A stretch of 34,245 nt of DNA, from positions 1 to 34,245 of the forward strand of contig NZ_CACSKD010000025.1 in NCBI RefSeq assembly GCF_902706285.1, given 5' to 3'. The position numbers were made by a program, and so were the translations under genes. The notes under the pieces were generated by a model. That model was given only the letters and a program-made list of their open reading frames with translations. It had not been told where the DNA came from and did not search any database. This document shows, piece after piece, positions 16,006 through 23,582 of this stretch (positions are counted from its first letter, which is position 1; every line of letters begins with the position of its first letter). The DNA comes from Rhizobium sp. 18055. GTDB lineage: Bacteria > Pseudomonadota > Alphaproteobacteria > Rhizobiales > Rhizobiaceae.

Positions 16006-16127
16006 CGGAACTCCGCAAAACGCTCGCTGATCCTGTCAGCGGATGACATTCCGCGCAGAAAAGCTCATGGCATCGCCTCATGTTATGCCCGTGAAACAGG
16101 GCCGCGACACTGCGGCAGCCCCAAAAA

Positions 16128-16158
16128 TAAGGTCAATACCTTAAAGTACGCTTAAGCG
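16128..16158. promoter_or_regulatory. Two palindromes upstream of the chemoreceptor gene
   Basis: TAAGGT-CAAT-ACCTTA (16128-16143) is a perfect palindrome whose inner part has the same 5-N4-5 spacing as an FNR-family box but a different half-site. Five bases later CGCTTAAGCG (16149-16158) is another perfect palindrome. They lie between the end of the Crp/Fnr gene and the chemoreceptor start (about 125 bases upstream of it). They could be an operator or termination-related structure. Confidence 0.35.
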
Positions 16159-16189
16159 CTCTTCACTAGTCGACCCCATTTCTGGGCGC

Positions 16190-16858
16190 CTAGCACGCGG
16201 CGCGAAGGCTTGCCACGCTCTGGATATTCACTGTCCTGCCGTGCACGTTTACTCCGGCATCACCAAGGGTCGCGAACGCTCGAGACAGTGCTTCGGGCGC
16301 CAGACCAAGCTTTCCTGCGAGGATTCGTTTCTGAAACGGCAAGCGGAAGCTGGCTTGCGCGGCGCCCTCTGGGCAGCGACCCAGAAAGTAGTTGGCCACC
16401 CGTTGCGGCGCAGTCTGCAGCCGATCTGCCGATATGCAGCGAAACGCTTCACTGAGATGTCTCGACATGATCCGCGCGGCATTGGTTTGAAGGATTGGAT
16501 GACGACCCGCGAGCTTGCGAAGCTTTATGAGATCGAAGATGGCGACGTCTGTGACATCTGCAGCGCGTGCGGCTGTAACATATTTTACTCCCTCGATGAG
16601 CAGATACTCTCCAAAGGTTTCACCCGGCTCGCAAACGGAGACATCAGCCTCACGCCCCGAAGCCGCCTCCGTTTTCGTGAGCCTGACAAGGCCGTTGACA
16701 ACATAGAAAATTGCGACGGCCAGCTCGCCTTCGGGATGGATCACTTCGTTGGTCGAGAACGTCTTGATGCGGCAAGTCGCCTCGATTTCAGCGGCCACCT
16801 CGGCTGACACGCCACGAAAAAGTTCCGATTGCCTTACACTGCGTAATTTCTGAAGCAT
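16190..16858 (-). CDS. Crp/Fnr-family transcription regulator in the fixGHIS operon
   Basis: A 222-residue regulator with an N-terminal cyclic-nucleotide-type beta-barrel domain (about 15-130) and a C-terminal helix-turn-helix (KRILAGKLGLAPEALSRAFATL). The recognition helix keeps E..SR, the residues that in FNR contact TTGAT half-sites. The FNR iron-sulfur cysteine cluster is absent: only a lone early Cys (ATCRIKTF) is seen. The protein looks closer to the NnrR/DNR branch, which can respond to nitric oxide through haem, but I cannot confirm that. The start at 16858 has GGGGAGG 5-8 bases before it. It begins only 20 bases after the fixS stop, so it should be cotranscribed with fixGHIS. Confidence 0.88.
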   Translation of the reverse strand: MLQKLRSVRQSELFRGVSAEVAAEIEATCRIKTFSTNEVIHPEGELAVAIFYVVNGLVRLTKTEAASGREADVSVCEPGETFGEYLLIEGVKYVTAARAADVTDVAIFDLIKLRKLAGRHPILQTNAARIMSRHLSEAFRCISADRLQTAPQRVANYFLGRCPEGAAQASFRLPFQKRILAGKLGLAPEALSRAFATLGDAGVNVHGRTVNIQSVASLRAAC

Positions 16859-16878
16859 AGAATCCTCCCCGGCCACCT

Positions 16879-17037
16879 CTAGCGCCGTGTTTCCTCTTGG
16901 TCATCGTCGGCGAGCACACGCCACGCCGCGCCTTCGAGATCCTCGTACTGCCCGCTGTTGAGCGACCAAAGAAAGGCTGCAAGACCGATGCCCCCCATCA
17001 GGAGCGCGATGGGGATCAGATAAATGAGCATGTTCAT
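16879..17037 (-). CDS. fixS: cbb3 oxidase maturation protein FixS (CcoS)
   Basis: A 52-residue single-pass membrane protein beginning MNMLIYLIPIALLMGG, with FLWSLNSGQYEDLEGAAWRVL after the helix. The F.W....GQ.DDLEGAA pattern is diagnostic for CcoS/FixS. It is needed for cofactor insertion into the cbb3 oxidase. Its ATG overlaps the fixI stop (17034-17037). Confidence 0.95.
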   Translation of the reverse strand: MNMLIYLIPIALLMGGIGLAAFLWSLNSGQYEDLEGAAWRVLADDDQEETRR

Positions 17038-19319
17038 GCCGAATCCGCCTCCAGTGTCGCTGTGTAGGCGACGGTTTGCCCGTTTGCCGGTCGCCGCCTT
17101 GCGAAAGCATTGAGACGAAGGGCGTTGCTCACGACGATCAGCGACGAGGTCGACATTGCGACCGCAGCAATAAGCGGAGTTGCAAACCCGGCGATCGCAA
17201 TAGGAACAGCAAGGACGTTGTAGCCGATAGCAAGAGCGAAGTTCTGTCGAATGAGCGACGCCGACCGCCTTGCCACCTCGATGGCATGTGGCACCGCGTC
17301 CAGTCGTTCGTTGAAAAAGACAAGATCCGCGGCCTGGCGGCCTATGTCTGAGGCGGTGGCCGGTGCAATGGAGACATGGGCGGCCGCGAGCGCCGGAGCA
17401 TCGTTGATGCCGTCTCCGACCATGAAGATTTTCCGTCCTTCGTCACGGAGTGTCTCGCACGCTTCGACTTTTTGCCTGGGCGTCAACGCTGCAAACGCGA
17501 CGTCGATTCCGAGTTTGTCAGCCGTAGCGGCCACGACGCCCTCGCGGTCTCCGGAAAGCATCAATGTTTTGAAGCCCATGTCGTGGAGCCGCAGGATCGA
17601 CACGCCCGCGCCCGGTCTCAGGGCGTCCTCAAAGAAGAAGCGCGCGACAGGACGGCCGTCCTTCGCCAGAACGACCTCAGAATAAGACTCATGGGACTGC
17701 GGGGGAGCAGCGTCCCCGCAGGTGAAGGAGAAGCTACCCAACCGAAAGCATGCTTTCCCGCGAAAGGCTTCCAGACCGCCACCAGGTATCTCCAGGACAC
17801 GGTCGAACGCAGCAGCCGGCACAGAGACACTGCGGAATAGCGCTTGCGAAAGTGGGTGTCTGGAGTGCGCTGCCAATCCGGCAGCGAGGGCAACATTCGC
17901 TTCATCCGCCGCCTCCATGCTCACTAGTCGTGGAGTTCCCATAGTGACAGTGCCGGTTTTGTCGAAAGCGACCGTGTCGACCTCTGCGAGCCGCTCGAGG
18001 GCGGAACCGTCCTTGACCATGATACCCCGACGAAAGAGTTCGCCCGCCGCTATGACCTGCACCACGGGAACCGCAAGTCCGAGTGCGCACGGGCATGTAA
18101 TGATGAGAACAGCGACAGCGACAAGCATGGCCTGCTTCCAATCGCCGCCGATGAAACCCCATCCGAGGAAGGAGGCGAGAGCAAGAAGGTGAACGACAGG
18201 CGAATAAAGGGATGCCGCCCGGTCCGCGATGCGCCTGTACTTGGCCCTTCCTCCCTCTGCTGCCTCCATCAGGGAAATGATTTCGGAGAGAAGCGAATCC
18301 TTCGCCGTCTTAGTCGCGCGTACGATGAGGGAACCGGTGAGATTCATGGCACCGGAACTTGTTGATGTGCCTTCGCTGGCCGCCACTGGGGCGCTCTCCC
18401 CGGTGACGATCGAGAGATCGAGATCGCTTTCGCCGTTGACAATTACGCCGTCGACCGGGATCCGGTCTCCCGCCGCCACTGCAATTTCGTCGCCGACGGC
18501 TATATCGTCTACTGCCACGTACCGTCGCGAACCGTCACGCTGTAACACCAGCGCGCCGCGGGGCGCTATGCGCGCAAGACCGTTGATGGCCGCACGGGCC
18601 TTTTCGCGCATGATATGATCGAGCGTCCGGCCAATAAGGAGAAAGAACAGCAGCGAAACCGTAGCGTCGAACCAGGCGTGTTCTCCATGGTGCATAGTCT
18701 CCCATAGGGAGACCGCATATGAGAGCGTCACAGCCAAGGAGATTGGCACGTCCATGTTGGTACGCCCGCGCTTCAGCACGTTCCAAGCCGAGCGGAAAAA
18801 GAACCTTCCGGCATAGACAAGCGCTGGCGCTACTATCATCGCCGATATCCAATGGAACATATCCCGCGTCGCCGCATCCGCGCCGGACCAGACCGAAACC
18901 GAGAGCAGCATGATATTGGCCGCAGCAAAACCCGACACGCCAACGGCCAACAATAGCTGGTTACGAGTTTTGTCGTTCTCCGTGGCGACCGTCGCGAACA
19001 GATGTGCGCGATAACCCACCTTTTCGATAGCCTCCAGGATGAGCGCCGGATCGGTCGGTCGATCGCCCCACGTCTCCTCGTAGACGCAGGTGACCCGACA
19101 GGACGTAAGATTGACCCTTGCCTTGCTGACAAACGGCAAAGCGGACAGTGCCTTCTCCACCGTCCCAATACACCCGCCACAATGGACGTCTGGAACGCTG
19201 AGGTCGAGCTGGCGCAGCCCGTCCCCGAGGGAATGGCTCGCGAGGGCGATCTCTTCTGAGCTGAAGAACCTTGGATCCATCGCAAGTACGGCTTCGGCGT
19301 TGATCGTGCAGCAGGTCAT
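17034..19319 (-). CDS. fixI: Copper-transporting P1B-type ATPase FixI (CcoI)
   Basis: FixI exports copper to the periplasmic side for assembly of the CuB site of the cbb3 oxidase. The 761-residue protein has a Cys-rich start (MTCC), a heavy-metal-associated domain with Cys47 and Cys50 (VHCGGCIGTVE), the membrane CPC motif (Cys409-Pro-Cys411 in ITCPCALGLAVP), the phosphorylated Asp453 in DKTGTVT, TGES and GDGINDAP. It overlaps fixH upstream and fixS downstream by four bases each. Length and motif order are normal for CcoI/CopA2-type ATPases. Confidence 0.96.
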   Translation of the reverse strand: MTCCTINAEAVLAMDPRFFSSEEIALASHSLGDGLRQLDLSVPDVHCGGCIGTVEKALSALPFVSKARVNLTSCRVTCVYEETWGDRPTDPALILEAIEKVGYRAHLFATVATENDKTRNQLLLAVGVSGFAAANIMLLSVSVWSGADAATRDMFHWISAMIVAPALVYAGRFFFRSAWNVLKRGRTNMDVPISLAVTLSYAVSLWETMHHGEHAWFDATVSLLFFLLIGRTLDHIMREKARAAINGLARIAPRGALVLQRDGSRRYVAVDDIAVGDEIAVAAGDRIPVDGVIVNGESDLDLSIVTGESAPVAASEGTSTSSGAMNLTGSLIVRATKTAKDSLLSEIISLMEAAEGGRAKYRRIADRAASLYSPVVHLLALASFLGWGFIGGDWKQAMLVAVAVLIITCPCALGLAVPVVQVIAAGELFRRGIMVKDGSALERLAEVDTVAFDKTGTVTMGTPRLVSMEAADEANVALAAGLAAHSRHPLSQALFRSVSVPAAAFDRVLEIPGGGLEAFRGKACFRLGSFSFTCGDAAPPQSHESYSEVVLAKDGRPVARFFFEDALRPGAGVSILRLHDMGFKTLMLSGDREGVVAATADKLGIDVAFAALTPRQKVEACETLRDEGRKIFMVGDGINDAPALAAAHVSIAPATASDIGRQAADLVFFNERLDAVPHAIEVARRSASLIRQNFALAIGYNVLAVPIAIAGFATPLIAAVAMSTSSLIVVSNALRLNAFARRRPANGQTVAYTATLEADSA

Positions 19320-19801
19320 CGGCCGAACCCTGCTGTGTCGAAACGCTGGGCTTCATGCATCACCACCACACCGTTGTGCTTCGTAATTAGCTCGACGATC
19401 CAGTCGCCCTCCGGAACGTGGCGGTCCGCCTCGAATTGCCCCGCCTCCACTAGTTTCAAGGATTCGACGAAGTCTTCATGATCCCCAACCGGCCGTCTGA
19501 AGTGTGCTTCTACCTCATCTGCTTGAGCTGGGGAGCCGTCGCGGTTGTGAAGCATGTAAGTAAAATTGTCGCCATGCAGTGCAATCGCGCCAGTGACGCC
19601 CGTTGCCACCATCGCCTTTATTGCCGAGGCTTTCTGATTGAACTGCTGACTTGCAACATACGTATTCTCGACGACGAGCCCACTCCAGCTCGACGAGGCG
19701 AACCAAGCCATCGTTACGTTCACCGATATGATGACGGCGAAAAACCCGCATGTCGTCAGAATCATATGTCTGCCCGTGAAACCCTTCGAGACCGAACTCA
19801 T
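19316..19801 (-). CDS. fixH: cbb3 oxidase assembly protein FixH (CcoH)
   Basis: A 161-residue membrane-anchored protein with one N-terminal helix (about 11-33) and a periplasmic domain. The segment VVENTYVASQQFN after the helix is the family hallmark. FixH stabilises assembly intermediates of the cbb3 oxidase. It overlaps the fixG stop upstream (19798-19801) and the fixI start downstream, as part of fixGHIS. Confidence 0.94.
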   Translation of the reverse strand: MSSVSKGFTGRHMILTTCGFFAVIISVNVTMAWFASSSWSGLVVENTYVASQQFNQKASAIKAMVATGVTGAIALHGDNFTYMLHNRDGSPAQADEVEAHFRRPVGDHEDFVESLKLVEAGQFEADRHVPEGDWIVELITKHNGVVVMHEAQRFDTAGFGR

Positions 19802-21360
19802 TGTGCTGCTCCAGGAGTATTGAATGCGGCGCGGTAAGTCGCGCGATCAGAATGGCCCTCGTCCTCGATCGAGAGCAGGAACTCCGAAACGGGCGCGTTC
19901 GATGCGGGCCGTGTCACGAAGACTTTGAGAGTCGTCGCAGCATCCGATGCCGCGTCGATCGTGAAGCTTCGGCTTTCCAGCTTACCAAGCTCAGGGATGC
20001 GCATCGTCGCACCGTCCAGGCCGGTGATGCTCAACTCGATCTTTCGCGGCCTCGGAACCATGTTGAGGACGCGTATCGTGTAGCCGTTGCGGATAGAGCC
20101 ATTGCTCTCGAGTACGTACTGCGGGTTTCGGTCGTGGACGACGTTTAGTTCCAGCCGCTCGCGCATGCTCAAATGAACGATCATTCCCACGCCAATCATG
20201 CACCAAACTGTGGCGTAGAAGACGACGCGAGGCCGGAAGATTATCCGCCAGTTGAAATGTTTTATCCCGTCAACGAAGGTCCCGTCCGGCTTACGCACTA
20301 AACCAGGCTGGACGGGGTTTCGACCATGGTCGGTCGCGATCGTCATGTTGCTGGCGTACTCGCTCAACGTGGCGTAGGCGATGAGGCCGCGCTCCTTGCC
20401 GACCTTGTCCATCACTCCGTCACAAGCATCGATGCAGAGCGCACAGGTGATGCATTCCATCTGCTGTCCGTCTCGTATATCGATGCCCATGGGACAGACT
20501 GCCACGCAGGCGTTGCAGTCGACGCAGTCGCCCACGGGTTGACCGGCCGCCTGGGCCTTCTTGCTGTGACGGGAGCGCTGTTCGCCGCGCCAGTCGTTAT
20601 ACGTCACGACGAGCGAGTTTTCATCTAGCATCGCCCCCTGAATACGTGGCCATGGGCACATGTACGTGCAGACCTGCTCGCGCATGAAGCCGCCGAGGAT
20701 GTAAGTCGTCGCGGTAAGCGTCGCCACGGTGGCATACGCCACACCGGCAGCATGCCCTTGAACCAAGGCCTTAAGAAGGGTCGGCGCATCGGCGAAATAG
20801 AAGATCCAGGCGCCGCCAGTAACAACCCCGATCGTCAGCCACACCGCATGTTTCAGGGCGCGCTTACGGATCTTGTCCAAGCTCCAAGGTGCGGCGTCGA
20901 GCTTTATCTGCGCGTTTCGGTCGCCATCGATGGCGCGCTCGACCGCAAGGAAGAGGTCTACCCAGACCGTCTGGGGACAGGCGTAGCCGCACCATGCTCG
21001 ACCGACCGCAGAGGTCACGAGAAACAGCCCGAATCCGGCCATGACGAGAAGCCCGGCGACGTAATAGAATTCTTGCGGCCATATCTCGATGAAGAAGAAG
21101 TAAAAACGGCGCGAGGCAAGATCGACGAGAATCGCCTGATCAGGCGCGTAGGGTCCGCGATCCCAGCGCACCCAGGGTGCCAGATAGTAGATGCCGAGCG
21201 TGATCAGCATTACAATCCACTTCAAGCGACGGAACCGCCCCTCGGCGCGCTTCGGAAAGATCTTTTTCCGAGCCGCGTACAACGGCTGGCCGTCTTTGTT
21301 CACAGCATCGCTGTCCACTTGTCGGGCATTCTTCGGATCAGGAGCTGTATAGAGGTTCAT
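19798..21360 (-). CDS. fixG: Iron-sulfur membrane protein FixG (CcoG)
   Basis: A 520-residue membrane ferredoxin-like protein with five to six helices and a polyferredoxin segment: CVDCNACVAVCPMGIDIR, then CITCALCIDACD, giving two [4Fe-4S] cysteine sets. Extra Cys motifs are present in the membrane part (WCGYACPQTVW, CTYMCPWPRIQ). CcoG has been reported to act as a cupric reductase in cbb3 oxidase copper supply. The C-terminal part is a periplasmic Ig-like domain. The ATG at 21360 (MNLYTAPDPKN) is chosen over a TTG two codons upstream. A perfect FixK box lies 60 bases upstream, heading the fixGHIS operon. Confidence 0.95.
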   Translation of the reverse strand: MNLYTAPDPKNARQVDSDAVNKDGQPLYAARKKIFPKRAEGRFRRLKWIVMLITLGIYYLAPWVRWDRGPYAPDQAILVDLASRRFYFFFIEIWPQEFYYVAGLLVMAGFGLFLVTSAVGRAWCGYACPQTVWVDLFLAVERAIDGDRNAQIKLDAAPWSLDKIRKRALKHAVWLTIGVVTGGAWIFYFADAPTLLKALVQGHAAGVAYATVATLTATTYILGGFMREQVCTYMCPWPRIQGAMLDENSLVVTYNDWRGEQRSRHSKKAQAAGQPVGDCVDCNACVAVCPMGIDIRDGQQMECITCALCIDACDGVMDKVGKERGLIAYATLSEYASNMTIATDHGRNPVQPGLVRKPDGTFVDGIKHFNWRIIFRPRVVFYATVWCMIGVGMIVHLSMRERLELNVVHDRNPQYVLESNGSIRNGYTIRVLNMVPRPRKIELSITGLDGATMRIPELGKLESRSFTIDAASDAATTLKVFVTRPASNAPVSEFLLSIEDEGHSDRATYRAAFNTPGAAQ

Positions 21361-21413
21361 GTGCAAATCCCAAGGTTCGGATGCACTTGTGCTACGTTTG
21401 TGCGCTACGATCC

Positions 21414-21427
21414 TTGATCCAGATCAA
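21414..21427 (-). promoter_or_regulatory. Perfect FixK/FNR box upstream of fixG
   Basis: On the minus strand TTGATCTGGATCAA, identical to the textbook FixK consensus, centred about 60 bases before the fixG ATG. Confidence 0.9.
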
Positions 21428-21494
21428 AAAAGAATGCTTCGAAAAAAGAGCCGCGCTCCGGACAGGAAGCACGACCCTAAAAACTGGGAACCAC

Positions 21495-21532
21495 AGCTTT
21501 CGCGCAGCGGGCGCATGCCGCTGCGCGAAGCT
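21495..21532. terminator. Strong hairpin between fixNOQP and fixGHIS
   Basis: A 15-bp stem with one bulged T (AGCTTTCGCGCAGCGG with CCGCTGCGCGAAGCT) and a 7-base loop. It lies between the last small ORF of the fixNOQP transcript and the fixG promoter box. No T tract is seen, so it may be a transcript-stabilising structure rather than a classic terminator. Confidence 0.55.
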
Positions 21533-21615
21533 ATATCGACTACGCCGAAGAGGTTAGATGCGTAGCCCTGAGGACTGCGGGGGAGACTTCCGCTGGTACG
21601 CCCTCGGAAACCGTT

Positions 21616-21801
21616 TTATCGGCTTGTCGTCGATTGGTCTTTGAGCGAAATCAAAGATACCATCGAACTGCCGATTTTTTCGGAGTCTTCGCTCTCGCGC
21701 TCCGGAACGACCGCCTTAGCCCTCACAGAAACTCGCGAATGAATGACGGAACGCGGAGTACCGTATAGAGCCAGAAGCGGATCATGATCGTGGGTAGTCA
21801 T
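21616..21801 (-). CDS. Small hypothetical ORF after fixP
   Basis: A 61-residue frame starting MTTHDHDPLLALYGTPRSV, with its ATG 11 bases after the fixP stop and TGAGG in between, so it could be translated with fixP. It has a His/Asp-rich start and no hydrophobic segment. I do not recognise it. Its 3' part overlaps an imperfect FNR-like box (21641-21654). It might be a genuine small protein of the fixNOQP operon or a chance frame. Confidence 0.4.
   Translation of the reverse strand: MTTHDHDPLLALYGTPRSVIHSRVSVRAKAVVPERESEDSEKIGSSMVSLISLKDQSTTSR
21641..21654. promoter_or_regulatory. Imperfect FNR-like box between fixP and fixG
   Basis: TTGAG-CGAA-ATCAA differs from the perfect palindrome at one base. 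It lies within the end of the small ORF and far (about 287 bases) from fixG, which has its own perfect box, so its role is doubtful. Confidence 0.3.
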
Positions 21802-21812
21802 ATTGTAGCGCC

Positions 21813-22676
21813 TCATTGGCCACCTCCAAGGGAATGTACGAAGACAGTCAGTTCCTTGACTGTAGTGTCACCTAGGCGTCCGGCCCAGGCGGGCATCACT
21901 CCGTGTTTTGGCGAGGCCACCTGCCTAACGATGGCGTCCTCGCCCTTGGCCTTTAGCCAGATTGCGTCTGCGAGATTGGGGGCGCCCATCTCGATTTTGC
22001 CTTTCGCGTCTTCTCCGTGGCAGGCGGCGCAATTGTCCAGAAAGATCTGTTTCCCCGCCTGAGCCAGGGCCGGATCGGATGGCGTGTTCGTCAAACTCCA
22101 GACATAGGCAGCAACCTGCTTGGTCTGCGTCGCATCTAGCGTATCGGCGAACGCGGGCATCTCCGACACATGGGTATCAGTGTCGGTATCAAAACGGATG
22201 CCGTGTGCGATCGTCGTCTGGATCGATTGCAAGTCGCCGCCCCATAGCCAGTCATCATCGTTAAGATTCGGAAAGCCCGGCCCGCCGCTCGCGCCGGAAC
22301 CGTGGCATGGAGCGCAGTTGTTCTTGAACGCGGAAGCGCCGCCAGCGATCGCGAATTCACGGAGCGTCGCATCGGCATCGATTTCTTCGACAGTTTTTGC
22401 GGCAATCATCTCATGGAATTTCGCCTGGCCAGCCTTCGCCTGATCGAGGTCCTGTTGCAACTCGGCGCGCGTCGAATATCCCAGATATCCTTTCGTGGCG
22501 GAGGTGATCATCGGGATCGCCGGATAGGCGATGGCATAGCCTACGGCCCAGAGGATGGTGACGTAGAAGGTCCAAACCCACCACCTAGGCATCGGATTGT
22601 TGAGCTCGCGGATACCGTCCCACTCGTGTCCCGTCGTTTCGACGCCGCTGAGGTCGTCAATATGTTTATCGGCCAT
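21813..22676 (-). CDS. fixP: cbb3 oxidase dihaem cytochrome c subunit FixP (CcoP)
   Basis: FixP passes electrons from the bc1 complex or soluble cytochromes to FixO/FixN. The 287-residue protein has a CcoP-type cytoplasmic N-terminus (HEWDGIRELNNPMPRWW), one helix (WTFYVTILWAVGYAIAYP), then two haem c sites (NNCAPCHGSG and DNCAACHGED). Distal Met candidates include the one in HVSEMPAF and the one in HGVMPAW. Length is normal. The fixQ stop lies just upstream, two bases from this ATG, in the order fixN-O-Q-P. Confidence 0.96.
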   Translation of the reverse strand: MADKHIDDLSGVETTGHEWDGIRELNNPMPRWWVWTFYVTILWAVGYAIAYPAIPMITSATKGYLGYSTRAELQQDLDQAKAGQAKFHEMIAAKTVEEIDADATLREFAIAGGASAFKNNCAPCHGSGASGGPGFPNLNDDDWLWGGDLQSIQTTIAHGIRFDTDTDTHVSEMPAFADTLDATQTKQVAAYVWSLTNTPSDPALAQAGKQIFLDNCAACHGEDAKGKIEMGAPNLADAIWLKAKGEDAIVRQVASPKHGVMPAWAGRLGDTTVKELTVFVHSLGGGQ

Positions 22677-22677
22677 C

Positions 22678-22830
22678 TCAATCGTCCTTCAAGGGTATGT
22701 CAGCGGCCTCCTTGGCCGTCTGCTTACTGCCGGGCCGGAGTGTGAACGCGACGGCGCAGACAAAGAACGCTGCCATCGCCAGAAGCCCCCAACTGTCGGC
22801 GAAGTGCCGCATTGCCGTGTATGTCTCCAT
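22678..22830 (-). CDS. fixQ: cbb3 oxidase small subunit FixQ (CcoQ)
   Basis: A 50-residue single-helix protein beginning METYTAMRHFADSWGLLAM, with the helix continuing to AFFVCAVAFTL, then a basic/polar tail (RPGSKQTAKEAADIPLKDD). Size, the RHFADSWGLL segment and position between fixO and fixP identify it. CcoQ stabilises the association of CcoP with the CcoNO core. It starts nine bases after the fixO stop, with AGGTGA upstream. Confidence 0.95.
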   Translation of the reverse strand: METYTAMRHFADSWGLLAMAAFFVCAVAFTLRPGSKQTAKEAADIPLKDD

Positions 22831-22839
22831 GGGATCACC

Positions 22840-23574
22840 TCACCGGTAGCCGGTCGCATCGTCGTAGGTCGAGAAATCGACCAGCGTGCCGAGCATCTGC
22901 AGATAGGCGACGAGAGCGTCCATTTCGGAGAGCTTTTGCGGATCGCCGTCGAAATCGCCAATTTTGGCCTTGGGATAGCGAGCGAGCAAAGCAGTCGTAT
23001 CGGCATTTGGGTCGGCCTGTGCCTTCATGTCCGCCTCGGCATTGGCGAGCATGTCGTCGTTATAAGGCACGCCGACATCCTCGTTGGCCTTCAGGTCCAT
23101 GCCAACGTCCTTCACGGTGACGTCCTGGTCCTTCAAGAAGGCGTATTTAGGCATGATCGATTCCGGCACCACGGCTCTCGGATCGGAGAGGTGCTGAACG
23201 TGCCACTCGTTCGAATAGCGGCCGCCGACGCGGGCCAGATCGGGCCCGGTGCGCTTCGAGCCCCATTGGAACGGGTGGTCGTACATGGATTCCGCAGCCA
23301 GAGAGTAATGGCCGTAACGCTCCACTTCGTCCCTGAACGGCCGGATCATCTGGCTGTGGCAAAGATAGCACCCTTCGCGGATGTAGATGTTGCGTCCCGC
23401 CAGTTCGAGAGGCGTGTAGGGACGCATCCCTTCGACCTTCTCGATGGTGTTCTGGAGATAGAACAGCGGCGCGATCTCGACGATGCCGCCGATGCTGACC
23501 ACGAGCAGCGAGCCAACCAGCAGCAAGGTCGCGTTCTTTTCGAGGATCTTATGTTTGTCTAGTATCGATGCCAT
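22840..23574 (-). CDS. fixO: cbb3 oxidase monohaem cytochrome c subunit FixO (CcoO)
   Basis: A 244-residue membrane-anchored cytochrome c. It has an N-terminal helix (ATLLLVGSLLVVSIGGIVEI), one haem-binding site CYLCHS in YIREGCYLCHSQMIRP, the conserved RYGHYSLAAES stretch and TGPDLARVGGRYS. A distal Met lies in ESIMPKYAFL. It accepts electrons from FixP and passes them to FixN. GAGGTGAG precedes the ATG; fixN ends only eight bases upstream. Confidence 0.96.
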   Translation of the reverse strand: MASILDKHKILEKNATLLLVGSLLVVSIGGIVEIAPLFYLQNTIEKVEGMRPYTPLELAGRNIYIREGCYLCHSQMIRPFRDEVERYGHYSLAAESMYDHPFQWGSKRTGPDLARVGGRYSNEWHVQHLSDPRAVVPESIMPKYAFLKDQDVTVKDVGMDLKANEDVGVPYNDDMLANAEADMKAQADPNADTTALLARYPKAKIGDFDGDPQKLSEMDALVAYLQMLGTLVDFSTYDDATGYR

Positions 23575-23582
23575 GTCTCACC

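Noticed and set aside
22597..23562. Plus-strand frame of 321 codons opposite fixO/fixQ
   Set aside because: Antisense to fixO and fixQ, which have diagnostic haem motifs and coupled starts; no independent support.
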